A stretch of DNA of 55,359 bases from NCBI GenBank assembly GCA_000226015.1, contig JH153106.1, positions 105,886-161,244 of the forward strand, read 5' to 3'. The notes below the pieces were generated by a model. It saw nothing but the letters and a program-made list of their open reading frames with translations, was not told where the DNA came from and did not search any database. Source of the stretch: Mnemiopsis leidyi. Lineage: Eukaryota; Ctenophora; Tentaculata; Lobata; Bolinopsidae. This document shows, piece after piece, positions 42,974 to 53,340 of this stretch (position 1 is the first letter of the stretch; every line of letters begins with the position of its first letter). The position numbers were made by a program, and so were the translations under genes.

Positions 42974-45900
42974 TTATACGGTATTGGTTGCCACAACTGG
43001 AGTCAGGGCTGCTCCCAATATCAATTTGTTCGACTCCTTCAACTTCAAAACTTGCTGTACGTAATAATCGCCGTAGTGTCTAGCGATCTTTGTGTCTGAA
43101 ATGTGGACCATATCCTTGTCCACATAGAAGTCTATGTCCATAGTAGTCTGCTCTGTACTATCTCCTTTAGCCTGAAAGTATAATATGGTAGGTGAAAGTG
43201 AAAGTATCTACATTAGTATTCTAACATTATCCACGTGTTGTGTAGCTGAAAGTACGGCACAGGTCACATGTGTAGTCTCTTGAACGTCATCCAGAACTTA
43301 CTAAGGACGTTAACGTTTCTATCTTCAATATCAATTTGCAGAAGTTTCAATAAATGGTAAGTGGCTTTCTCAAACAAAGTCTATCGAATCAATTTGACGA
43401 CTCATTTAACGTAAATTTCAACAATATCGCAATAAGAACACGCGTGATATCAAATACTCTTGACCTAAACTTCGCGCCTCACAATTCTGTGAAATTTCAA
43501 AGTGACCGGTCCAATGTAAGTCATAGTGCGGGAAAAGCGGATATGAGCGAACATTTAATCTTATACTCACAACTTCTTTTTTGTGTTTAAATGCCATTAA
43601 GCAGCATCTGACTTCATTTTCGTGCATGTCCAAGAACTTAGCGAGTTTCGAAATAGGTATTGAAGTGTAAAGTTTCAAGAAACTTCTTAAAGTAGGAATC
43701 AGCCTCTGTTGTTCCACCTCAGCCTTGAAAACTTGCAGCTGCAATCCACGAGGGCCACTGAAGAAGTAATAAGTCATGCTTTGGGGCAAAATGATAGAGA
43801 TCATCCAGGAATTGAGGTATGTAGTTGGCAAGATTTAAGCAATTCGAGTTGTGAGACTTGTGGCTCGTGAAAAGCAATTTTACCTGCTACCGAAAGGCGA
43901 TGTTGGATTTTCAGAAACTACGGGCGAGAGGAATTTGGGACAGCCGCTGAAGAAGAGATCGTCATAGACCGCCATATCACCGTGCTGAATTCTCGCTACC
44001 TTGTCGCCTTGCTTCTCTTTGATCTGTCGTAAATAAGTAAACAAGATAAGTCAAAGCAGTTTACTGCACATGGACTTGATTAAGCTGAATTCAACAATTC
44101 TATTAATTCATTTCAGATATTCGCNTAAAAATTCATGGTATGTAATGGCTAATGACTAATGACCTGGATGTTGACGCTCTCATCGAGTCTCAGGGGGCAG
44201 AATGTGCTAGCGATCGCAAGAAGCGCCAACATCTGCTCGTTTTTCTTGTTTATGTCATCGGCTTGGAAGGACCGATTTTGGAAGAACTGCTTTGTTCGTT
44301 GCATATATCCCAAAATGTGCTGATATCTGGAATAAGAATGATTGTCACAAATAAAATAAAGATTTCTTTCAAAATGACCACTCAAGAAGCATAAACTTAA
44401 CAAGAATTGCGCCCGCTTAGTTAGGTCTCAGGCGGACGCTATAGATTTCCATCTCTCCATTTCTAAAGTCAAAGAAGCTTCTTTGATCTGCCCTCTGCTA
44501 ATGCTAGTAGCAGATATACTGTATATATACTTTCTGCCGCAAATACCGCTTATGGAATTCCACGGCGGCTACAGTGAAAGTATTGGCCGTAAAACAATTT
44601 TATTTTAACTTATGAGGCGATACCGGCGGCTGTAGATATGTACTGGTTTTCGGTTGAGAAAACTTAAAACTCGCCACGTGAAATTTTAGCTTCTAAAAAC
44701 AACACACTTACAGTTACATAATTTTGACGGGTCAGTTAAAATATTTTTACTATAACGTATAATTTTCGCTTAAGTTTGGCTGGAAGTTTCAGTGTCTTTA
44801 ACTTGCAATAAACTTAGCTTGCGGTGACTGATGCCCGGCTCTCGCTGCTTATATTGTTTTTTTTGAACATTTGAACGCTAGGATGTTTGATGTTAGTCAA
44901 TACACGATAAGTATAACTATGACATCAAGTCAAAGTTAACTGTAATTTATACTGGAAATGAAATCAGGTGCAGCTGAGGGCGATTCATGAGGTATGTGGT
45001 TCATGAAGTCTAATAATTTCGATAGCTATATCTGGTTCATTCGGCCAACTGCTATGAGCACGAGTATGTGTGAAAAAGTATAAGTATAACGCTGTGGATT
45101 TCGCGATTCGCCATTTTGTGCATCACGTAATCTTTTACCGTGATATCGCAAAATAAATTGCTGCCCTTAAAATTAACGCTATTAATAACTCAGATAAGCA
45201 TTCCCACTGTATAGCGATACTCTGACAGCGATACGTACACCGCGCAATGGTAATAAACTCGCTAAGATATAGTCAGCGTAGAATAACTTTGCGGAAGCAA
45301 GTTATAAAATTTGCATCGTTGACATGGTAACGGTAGCGCGCACTATGTATTAATTTGAACTAGGTGGGACACCGGACACTGGACACCGCCATCTACCTAC
45401 CTACCACCACCAAAATCCGACCACTTTAAACCTTCTACTTTGCTTTTTTGCCTTCGGCAAAAAAGCATGAGAGATGAAAAAATTATATCACCCCACAAGG
45501 GCAAGGAATAAAAAATTCTCGAATGATTTTGAAACCAAACTCACAGCTGAATGGTGTTGCCATATTTCCTGATCATGAGATAAGCGAAACCAGCGTAGTA
45601 GTTAGCAGTGATCTGGCAAGCTGGAACTAAAGCCATCATGTCCTTGTCCTTGAACTGCACATGTTCAATACACGACAGTGCCATGTGATAATCCCCCAAC
45701 AGACAATACAGACGCAGCAGACCTACCAAACTGAAGAACCCTGCAGAAAAATCAGCTCATCAAGCCCGTTAATCTCTTAAAAACAAATAACAAAGAAATA
45801 AATTTTGATCGTTGATGTGAGCAAGTTTAGGACAACAATCGTTCACTAACCTGTCATAGTATATATAGGTTTCATGCCGAACTCTCCTGCAATGTCCTCA

Positions 45901-48372
45901 GTGATAGGCTCCCCCTTCTCCATAGCAATGAGCTGCTGGTTGATGTTGCACTTCTCGGTAAGCTGAAGGAGTATGTTTAACACCGCTGTCACCTTCCACA
46001 CGTTATCTTCGTCGTCTCGCAACATGCTCTTCTCTTCTTCGTTTATCTTTCCTGCCTGGAGAGAAATGTCGTTTAAGTCGTGAGACAAATTAATTGCGTG
46101 ATTATCTATCTTCCAAGTTCCAGTTTTTCTACGATGTTTTCAGGACATAGCTGCCGGAGATGAATCTATTTAACAGTTAAGATATCTCTCACGGAGTGGT
46201 AAATTAAATATTGATTGTGAAAAGAAAACCTTGCTTTTAAACTGCTGAAAGTTCTGGAACTGATAAACAAACTCCTCAATAATGTCCCACAACCACTTGT
46301 TGGGCAGCTCTATCTTAACGGGCTCCTCAGCCGACAGGAGGTATGAAAACAACTCGCAGTAGTTTGCGTAGGAGTCAAACCTGTGGGGGGCAGTTAGGAT
46401 TCCAGGACGCATTCTGTGACACATTGACTAAATGCCTCTTTCCGTATATCTTAAATTATTAATCATTATATGCTGTACTGTGTCACGAATCTTAATGTTT
46501 AAAATCAGGATGACACAGCCTCAAGAAAGAAAGTTATTTGGAACGAATCTATTTAGTCAATTTAAAATTTCTGATTGAAACATTACCTGTGCTCAAGAGT
46601 GGGTTTGAGACGCGCGTAAATGTGTCGGTAATACAGTTCTCTGTAAAGAATCATGAAGATGGAACCCTCATCTTTCTCCTCCACAATACCTTGTACTACG
46701 TCTGGAGCAGGCCAGGGCTTGTCTTTAAAGTAGAAATCTGAAAATAACGGACCCCCGTTTCAATAACTGCACTAGTTTGAATATTGTAGTGTGGCCACTA
46801 GCCCTGGCAAGGGCAGGCATCTACGGGCCTTAAAACAGTAAATAACATTTTTTACAAATTAACTATATTTAAACCTGAAAACGATATGTTCACTAAATTA
46901 TATAATCTTGCAAATGTTAACCGAAAACTGTTCAGCTTTGTATGGCATTAAAATTGGGAAAAAATCATATGAGTCGCAGTTTTTCCCTTAATACAGAAGC
47001 GGATACAAAACAGTTTTTTCTTTGTACAGACTGCCGTTGATAAGCGTTAATCAACAGTTATTACACATCTGTCCTTAATGTAGTGATACATCTCTGGTTC
47101 ACATTGAATACGTCTTTTCATCTTTCTGACTATATTTTGGTGCTCTTTAACTCTCTGCGGGAGTTCTGTCTGGTGCGTGGTTCCTAAGGTACTCTTCCAG
47201 AGATTTCTTGAGGATATTACTTCTCCTTGGTACCGATTTCATTTTAGTCAGTGTTACCCTGATGGGCCAGGCAACAGTCTTGTCTGACTTCTGATCTTCT
47301 ATTCTTATAACTGATGAAGCCTGCTGACAGATTCAAACTGACTGTTTAAATCGAAGAAAACTTCCGTAACAGTATCCTCCGGCCTCCTATCTTCCTTCTC
47401 CGTCGCGCAGTGAATGATAGAAATCCTGTTTCGTTTATTCTGCTCCACTGTGCTACACTGTACACACCACTTTCTTTATAATGTTTGCTGAAGGAGTTTG
47501 TCCAATATTTGTCTTCACGATCTTGCTCCAAGTTTTCATTTCCGTTTTAACTGCCGATTTAACTGAATCCATATGTTTCTGCTAACATTCTATTATAGCT
47601 TTTTGATCAGCCAGTTTCTCGGTTTTTAGTTCATCAATTTTGTCCGCTGCTGACTTGCAAATTCAAAGGTTACTGTTCATTAGGTTTAATACAACCTTAG
47701 AAATTTTCGCCAAAGGATTCTGGTTCAGTTTGTTTGCTATAACGGTCAGATTCAAGTCCTCCCCAGAATGCACGCTGACTTGTTTAAGAACAGAGGTCAT
47801 GGAGGCAATAGTCGAGTTCAGGTCATCCTCCATCTTGTTGAGAGCGTTGATTGAAAAGTCCATGTCCAAACCGGCATAAAACAAGTTACACCGTTTAATG
47901 CTATAATACAAATCGCTGATATCTTACAACTGATATGAGAGCTGCAAAAATCAAATCGTATAACTGCAACTCCTTGTGACCATGTACCTGATTTAGGATA
48001 GTTTTACGAGGCAGATGTAATGAGTTGCGGAGAGTGATTACCTGATATTTTGTAGTAACCATCTTCGTACATGTTCTCGACATGGTAAATCTCGTTCTTC
48101 TCGATAAAATGGTAAAACCACTTCAGGAAGTTGACGACTGGTTCAGCAACCTCTCCTTGTTCGGTAGCAGTTCCTGAAAATCAAGTGATCTATCACGGGT
48201 AACTGCAAAAAAAGCACAAAGTTGAAATACGAGATTTTTAGCGCAATTATTATGCAACTTATGCCAAGAATAAATTACACCTGAAGTAAAAATGGGGGTG
48301 TTAGGGGACGTTACCTGTGTAATACATTTGCATCTGTACTGGCATAGCAGCCACGTTTCCTTGCCAGGCCAT
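42974..48372 (-). CDS. EIF3L: Eukaryotic translation initiation factor 3 subunit L
   Basis: A PCI-domain subunit of the eIF3 complex that supports 43S assembly in the cytosol. Exons (transcription order): 48315-48372, 48042-48173, 46587-46737, 46230-46380, 45851-46055, 45545-45740, 44164-44326, 43884-44023, 43571-43757, 42974-43171; 1581 nt, 526 residues (human about 564), phases consistent. Start at ATG 48372 (MAWQGNVAAMPVQMQ); the N-terminus is shorter than and unlike the vertebrate one. Diagnostic segments: ILYRELYYRHIYARL, ANYCELFSYLL, LPNKWLWDIIEEFVYQFQ, FFSLVGLLRLYCLLGDYH, YYAGFAYLMIRKYG, INKKNEQMLALLAIA, GCPKFLSPVV, LRSFLKLYTSIPISKLAKFL and the C-terminal DFYVDKDMVHISDTKIARHYGDYY. One N at 44125 lies in an intron. 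Intron 46738-48041 holds a LINE ORF1 remnant. Confidence 0.96.
44327..45544. other. EIF3L intron
   Basis: A 1.2-kb intron without recognisable coding sequence. It contains GACACCGGACACTGGACACC and CTACCTACCTACCACCACC-type short repeats (about 45366-45410) and a perfect hairpin (45441-45467). Confidence 0.65.
45441..45467. repeat. Perfect 12-bp inverted repeat, 3-nt loop
   Basis: TGCTTTTTTGCC and GGCAAAAAAGCA are exact inverses around TTC. It lies in an EIF3L intron about 75 bp upstream (on the minus transcript) of the exon ending at 45545's acceptor side neighbour, i.e. just past the donor of exon 45545-45740. It may be the tip of a foldback element. Confidence 0.85.
47060..47911 (-). pseudogene. 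Frameshifted LINE ORF1-like remnant in an EIF3L intron
   Basis: Pieces in different minus-strand frames add up to an ORF1-like protein: MDFSINALNKMEDDLNSTIA, a coiled coil (AADKIDELKTEKLADQKA), EQNKRNRISIIHCATEKEDR, KTVAWPIRVTLTKMKSVPRR (like the RPIKVTL element of invertebrate LINE ORF1 proteins) and a C-terminal KRRIQCEPEMYHYIKDRCVI. Stops and frameshifts interrupt it, so it is dead. No reverse transcriptase is adjacent. Confidence 0.55.
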
Positions 48373-48836
48373 AGCTGCAATAATTTTGAGTAAATCTTTT
48401 CCAGGGTTTTTCATTATAATATGATCAAGTGTCAACAGTAATCAATCAAATTATAGGTTTTTTTACATTCAAATGTTAATTCAAATTTAACTTTTTCATT
48501 TATCACACTCTCTTAACTTTCAAGCTGTCACACCTAACAGCCTAGATGAAAACGTTAAAAAGGTAATAAAATAAAGAACGAATAATTCATTTGGAAAATT
48601 AAAATTAAATTATTACAATAACAAGCAATTATACATTAAATGGAAATAAATATGATAAACATGAAAAGTTAAAAATATAAACTTGTCATGTAAAATATGG
48701 TCAACCAAATCAGAGTCATCAATAAAGTCTACCCAATATTAAGTTGTTTTCAAAAATACAAAACAATATAACTGAGCTTAGAAGACATCTGGCAAAAGTA
48801 AAAACAATGATTCAAAACAGTCAGTGCTTCAAATTA
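48373..48836. other. Spacer between TIMELESS 3' end and EIF3L start
   Basis: About 460 bp of AT-rich DNA. The EIF3L 5' leader acceptor (TTATTGCAG|CT-ATG) is at the left edge. The TIMELESS 3' UTR and the EIF3L promoter must both fit here. Confidence 0.6.
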
Positions 48837-51800
48837 TTATTCATCTGAGTCACTAAAATTCAGGACAGCAGCTCTTTTTTTCTTTGCAAAAGCAGCTTCT
48901 TGAAGCTCTGAATCAGAGCCTGAATCACTAATGACCCCTTGTTTACGCTTAACTGACAAGTTAGTTGATGCAACACTGTTTTCTTTATCACTCAAATCAT
49001 CATCAAGGCCCGGAAAACCATCATCTGATCCACTCTTTTCGTAACCAGATTTTCGGGAATGATCAACATTTTCATTTCCTGATTGCACAGCAGACAGTTT
49101 TTCATCATCTTTGGCAGGAGAACCCGGATTCTGACTTCGAATCTTGGTTAAAAATGCATCCATGTCATCATCATCATCAGAAGTATCAGCTCTGAGAGCA
49201 GAGGAAGTAATCTGTTGCTTGGGTTTGTAGCTAGGGCTACTAACAGATTGGTCACTATCAGACTGAATATCATCACCTCGCATAAGAGAGATGGCCCTCC
49301 TTAAGATATTATCACTGACATCACTGGTGATCTTCCAGAATGTCTCATAAGTACTCAAGGGGGGAACAGCACCCAAACATTTGAGCATGTCTTGAAAGGA
49401 GCTGTTTTTCATGGCTTCTTGATGGGCATCCTCACGTGGTATGATGAACACTGTGTCATAATCTAGCAAGTCTTCCCTATTATCTACAATACTCTGGCAA
49501 ATACCAGCTACCCACTTTAGTGACAGAGTGTTGCCGGAATGAAGTTTTCTGACATATTTGGGAAATTCAAAGAAATCATACTCTTCTTCTTCAACCTCAG
49601 ACTCCTCGCCTTCGGAATCTGTGCTTTCCAATTCAATGAGGAGATCAGCACCCTCAACAGTACCAATTTTCTTCATCCTTACAAGCTGGTGAATAACAGA
49701 ACTTACAGTAATGTGTGGTAGCTCTGATCGGATCTTTAAGATGCGATCTTTTTTAGAATTGATAGAGTCAAACTTCGAAATTAGGGCAACCTCAGCTTTA
49801 GTCCAAAAATGGTCAGAGCTACTTTCATCTTTCTTCAGTCTAAGTCTGACAAGAGCGTCTTTTATCTCTTTCATAGTCCTATTTTTAGGTATGCTGTCTT
49901 GGATTACATCCAGAAGTTTGTCTCCAGTGTAAGTCTCGCTTTTATGTTCATATAGAATCCTTAGCTCTTCATCATCATCCTTAGTCCAAATAGGACGGTT
50001 CACATCGAGGTCTGATTTTCGAATGCCTAGTAACGATTCCAGTTCTTTAATAATTTTCTTTCTGGATTTGGTATCAAGTTTTTCCTGAATCAAAGCAACT
50101 GGATCTCTATCGTATTTATATTCTTCATACAACTTTGTCAAAGCCTCTTTCTCATCAGGTAACCATTCGACTTTATTTTTAGGCTTCCTCTTTAGAATAT
50201 CAGTATTTTCCTCAGAAACTAACCCTAGTTCGATTATCTTTTTCTTTACATCCATCCTTTGTTTATCAGAACTAGTGATCATATCCTGAGCAATCATATC
50301 ACATATATCAATGGCTTTGGCCTTATCAAGCCACTTAACAAATAGTGACTTAACTTCTTCTTCCTCTTGAGGAGTCCATGTTATTTTCTGCTGCGGTTTG
50401 AGTTTATCAGGATCATAGCCGTTGTCAATAGCTAGAATGTCATCTGGAGTTTTCCAAAATACAGCGTCAAGACAAATTAATGGTGATTCTTTAAGAGCTA
50501 TGACATACTTACGGACCAAAAAAGCAGCAAACTTTTGAAGATCTTTGTAGGCACCAATTTTTGGTGCTGAGAGTATATTTTTCAAAGTGACAAAGAATGA
50601 AATTTGATACATGAGAGGGCCCATAGCAATTTTACTTGCCAAGCGATAGAGCATTTTCACAGTGGCATGATTTGCTGATGGTGCATTAGTTTCAAAGAAC
50701 TCTAACATATAGCAGTAGCATTTGACAATCTGGGGACGAGCATACAACATCAAATAGTCAATACTCTGAAATTTATGTTCACTAACATGGTGCGCTTCTG
50801 ATGGATGCATTTCACTTTCTTTTGGATCATCATCATCATTGTCTTTGGAAAACACAGACATCATCTCAGGAATTTCCTCTTTAGACAAAAATATAGATTT
50901 TACAACATTGACTTCATCAACAATAGCCATGTCTGGCATGCCAAAAGAAGGAGAACTTGGCCAGACTTCCTGTGCAGCCTTGTAAAGAGCAACAGCTTCA
51001 TCAAAAGAACCTGACTTTAGTAGATCCTGTATGTTGTGTTTGCAAAGGACTCTTTGCTGTTCCATAGAATAATCGGAAGATGCATCAAATGGTTGCACAT
51101 TACTTGTAGAGATGCTGTCTGAAGACAAAATTTTAAGTACCTCATTTTCAATGTCACCATTCCACATTTCTTGCATTTCCCTATCTGACAACAGGTTTTT
51201 CTTTTTCTTTACTGCTTTCTTTTTCTTTTTGGCAACTTTTTTTGTTTGCTGCACAATTAGAGTGTTGTTTTTTGTGTATGCATCAAGCATCCTTATATAT
51301 AGGTGGGTGCATTCAATGAGATCAGTAAGATAAGTTTTAGTGAAGTATGTTCTATTGAACTGTTTCAGCAGCATAGTGGGCAGTTCTCTGTACTCTTGCT
51401 GATAGAATATTATGTTTTGGATAACACCAGATATGTTTTTGATTTTTGAGTCCTTAGATACTTGCATTAAGCTCAAGTTTTCCAGCATTTCCCTGTAACC
51501 TTTCACAGCAAAATGTAGTCTTTTTGCCCACAGTTTTATCTTATTGGACATTCTAGAGCTATAACCTTTAATTTCTTCATGAAATTTAAAAATTATTTGT
51601 AGAATGTAAGAAAAAGTGTCAGAACTGAGAGTTTCGGCCACTAATTCCAACTTAAAACCGACTATTCTGTTGAATTCCATGAAAAACTGGCAGGCCCAAA
51701 GGTAAAATGACTCATCACAATCTGCAGTGCTTTGACCTCTACAAAGAAATGATTTTGCTTTCTTCATAAGAGGATTATAGCAAACATCCAAAAATTTTTG

Positions 51801-52928
51801 GGCCAGCTCCTTTAAGCAGTTTCTGGTTTGAGCTGTGGACAATCTCTTGCCAGCAGAGTCCTCAGCAACAGCATCAAATCGGGTATGCCTCCTTAAAGTT
51901 TTCTCATCATCAAATGATAAGGTTTTGATTTTTTTGATATTTTTATGGTAAATCAAGTCCTTTTCAGTAATTGACTTTTTTCCCTGGACAACAAATGTAC
52001 CGCCAAATCTAGAATGGCGTGAATTTTTCATAGTCAACTTCTTCTGCTTTTCTAGGTCTTCTTTCATTTTCAAATTCTGCAATTCTTTATCTATTTTTAA
52101 GTTATCCAAGTTGGTGTTTTCACTTGCTAAGGTACTTGCATTAAAATCTCGGAAAATCAGGGAGATAATTTCCATACAAAGTAGGCAGTGTTGCTCCTCA
52201 TCTCGATTACCACAAAGGTAGAACAGAAGGTCTGTGACACCAAACTCAACAATTGACAAAACTAGCTTGTCGTGAACAGACAATGAGTTTTGAAGTTGTT
52301 CATCTTCATATGAATCAGATGGCACATGAAGAATGTTTCTGATAATAATCAGAATCCTTTCCAACATCAAATCATCATCATCTGTCCTGTTTGATTTCCC
52401 TATTTCTAATAGACGACCTAAATGGCTGCTGAACACTTTCATAACATTTGAAATGGCAAATTGGGATTTGTAGTGTCTCAGGTATTGGTTTACTTCAATG
52501 AACAGCTTTTCAAATGTTTTGTCTTTCTTGGAGGTATCTTCTTTCTCAAAGCACAACAGTGCTGGCATTGTTAAGTTAACTAATAATCTCATCATTGCCT
52601 CAACAATATCTTGATCTTCAAAATATGTGATCAAAATGGGAAGGAGATCTTTCTCCATCACCTTTGTCTGTGCAAGCTGTCTCCTTATGTCACAAGTTTT
52701 CCGATTCTCTATCCTAAGAAATTTAATTAGATCGCTGATACATATTGCACATTCTTCTCCTTTCACATACACATCACCCTCGTAAGAACCAAGCGCAGCT
52801 ATTGTTGCTACTATATCTGGATCTATAAAATCAGTCTGTGAAGTGTTCTGAATATATTCATCATCTTCAGGTTCTTCTACAGCTTCACCTTGATCATTAG
52901 ACAATTCTTCATTTCCTTCTTCATCCAT
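48837..52928 (-). CDS. TIMELESS: Intronless TIMELESS (fork protection / replication protein)
   Basis: TIMELESS pairs with TIPIN at replication forks and supports checkpoint signalling and cohesion. One uninterrupted ORF of 1363 residues (human about 1208). The N-terminal TIMELESS domain begins with DPDIVATIAALGSYEGDVY and contains DIRRQLAQTKVMEKDLLPIL and LMRLLVNLT-like repeats (MMRLLVNLTMPALLCF), then the hallmark RHSRFGGTFVVQGKKSI near 304-320. A Lys-rich NLS (KKVAKKKKKAVKKKKN) is at about 560-577, an AHHVSEHKF-type linker follows, and the C-terminal TIMELESS_C/PAB region has repeated SANT-like WTKDDDEELRILY and WLPDEKEALTKLY elements. The tail is acidic and Ser-rich. The ATG at 52928 follows ATCTTAAG, so a 5' UTR intron is possible. 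Absence of coding introns contrasts with every neighbour except the OFA-like gene and suggests retroposition or intron loss. Confidence 0.95.
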   Translation of the reverse strand: MDEEGNEELSNDQGEAVEEPEDDEYIQNTSQTDFIDPDIVATIAALGSYEGDVYVKGEECAICISDLIKFLRIENRKTCDIRRQLAQTKVMEKDLLPILITYFEDQDIVEAMMRLLVNLTMPALLCFEKEDTSKKDKTFEKLFIEVNQYLRHYKSQFAISNVMKVFSSHLGRLLEIGKSNRTDDDDLMLERILIIIRNILHVPSDSYEDEQLQNSLSVHDKLVLSIVEFGVTDLLFYLCGNRDEEQHCLLCMEIISLIFRDFNASTLASENTNLDNLKIDKELQNLKMKEDLEKQKKLTMKNSRHSRFGGTFVVQGKKSITEKDLIYHKNIKKIKTLSFDDEKTLRRHTRFDAVAEDSAGKRLSTAQTRNCLKELAQKFLDVCYNPLMKKAKSFLCRGQSTADCDESFYLWACQFFMEFNRIVGFKLELVAETLSSDTFSYILQIIFKFHEEIKGYSSRMSNKIKLWAKRLHFAVKGYREMLENLSLMQVSKDSKIKNISGVIQNIIFYQQEYRELPTMLLKQFNRTYFTKTYLTDLIECTHLYIRMLDAYTKNNTLIVQQTKKVAKKKKKAVKKKKNLLSDREMQEMWNGDIENEVLKILSSDSISTSNVQPFDASSDYSMEQQRVLCKHNIQDLLKSGSFDEAVALYKAAQEVWPSSPSFGMPDMAIVDEVNVVKSIFLSKEEIPEMMSVFSKDNDDDDPKESEMHPSEAHHVSEHKFQSIDYLMLYARPQIVKCYCYMLEFFETNAPSANHATVKMLYRLASKIAMGPLMYQISFFVTLKNILSAPKIGAYKDLQKFAAFLVRKYVIALKESPLICLDAVFWKTPDDILAIDNGYDPDKLKPQQKITWTPQEEEEVKSLFVKWLDKAKAIDICDMIAQDMITSSDKQRMDVKKKIIELGLVSEENTDILKRKPKNKVEWLPDEKEALTKLYEEYKYDRDPVALIQEKLDTKSRKKIIKELESLLGIRKSDLDVNRPIWTKDDDEELRILYEHKSETYTGDKLLDVIQDSIPKNRTMKEIKDALVRLRLKKDESSSDHFWTKAEVALISKFDSINSKKDRILKIRSELPHITVSSVIHQLVRMKKIGTVEGADLLIELESTDSEGEESEVEEEEYDFFEFPKYVRKLHSGNTLSLKWVAGICQSIVDNREDLLDYDTVFIIPREDAHQEAMKNSSFQDMLKCLGAVPPLSTYETFWKITSDVSDNILRRAISLMRGDDIQSDSDQSVSSPSYKPKQQITSSALRADTSDDDDDMDAFLTKIRSQNPGSPAKDDEKLSAVQSGNENVDHSRKSGYEKSGSDDGFPGLDDDLSDKENSVASTNLSVKRKQGVISDSGSDSELQEAAFAKKKRAAVLNFSDSDE

Positions 52929-53082
52929 ATCTTAAGATCTTTTGATCTAAAACAAAAGCTTTGTAATAAAATATTTCATAGATTTAAAATGCTATGCATT
53001 TTAGCCAGCAAATTTCAACACAAATTAAAGGAAAAATGTGACATCACTGATCATAGAACATGGCTAAATTAAGTGTGTCTAG

Positions 53083-53340
53083 TATTTGTATTTGTTACAC
53101 CTGTACCCAGGCTTTTACAGTTATACTGAAGGGTCTCCTGGAAGATTCTAGATCTTTTAACGGAGACCCTCCTCATTTAACCCTCAATCACGGTTTCCCG
53201 GTCATTCGGCTGAGTCAACCGAAGAAGATTGCATAGGCAAATGCCCTTAGCGCACTCCTCTAGGATTGGCGGAACTGGGAATCGAACCCCCGATCTTCTG
53301 CGTAGAAAGTCGGGATAGATACCACTACACCACCAGTTAT
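53083..53340 (-). mobile_element. tRNA-headed SINE, full-length copy
   Basis: On the minus strand it starts with a tRNA-like head: A box TGGTGTAGTGGTA (53320-53332) and B box GGTTCGATTCC (53278-53288), followed by a body containing GAGGAGTGCGCTAAGGGCAT and GAGGAGGGTCTCCGTTAAAA, and ends in an (ACAAAT)n-type tail. The plus strand tail reads ATTTGTATTTGTTACACC. The head is too altered in the anticodon arm to be a functional tRNA. Confidence 0.85.

Noticed and set aside
53270-53340. A functional tRNA gene on the minus strand
   Set aside because: A and B boxes are good, but the anticodon arm and acceptor stem do not pair as a tRNA and the sequence continues into a repeated SINE body.
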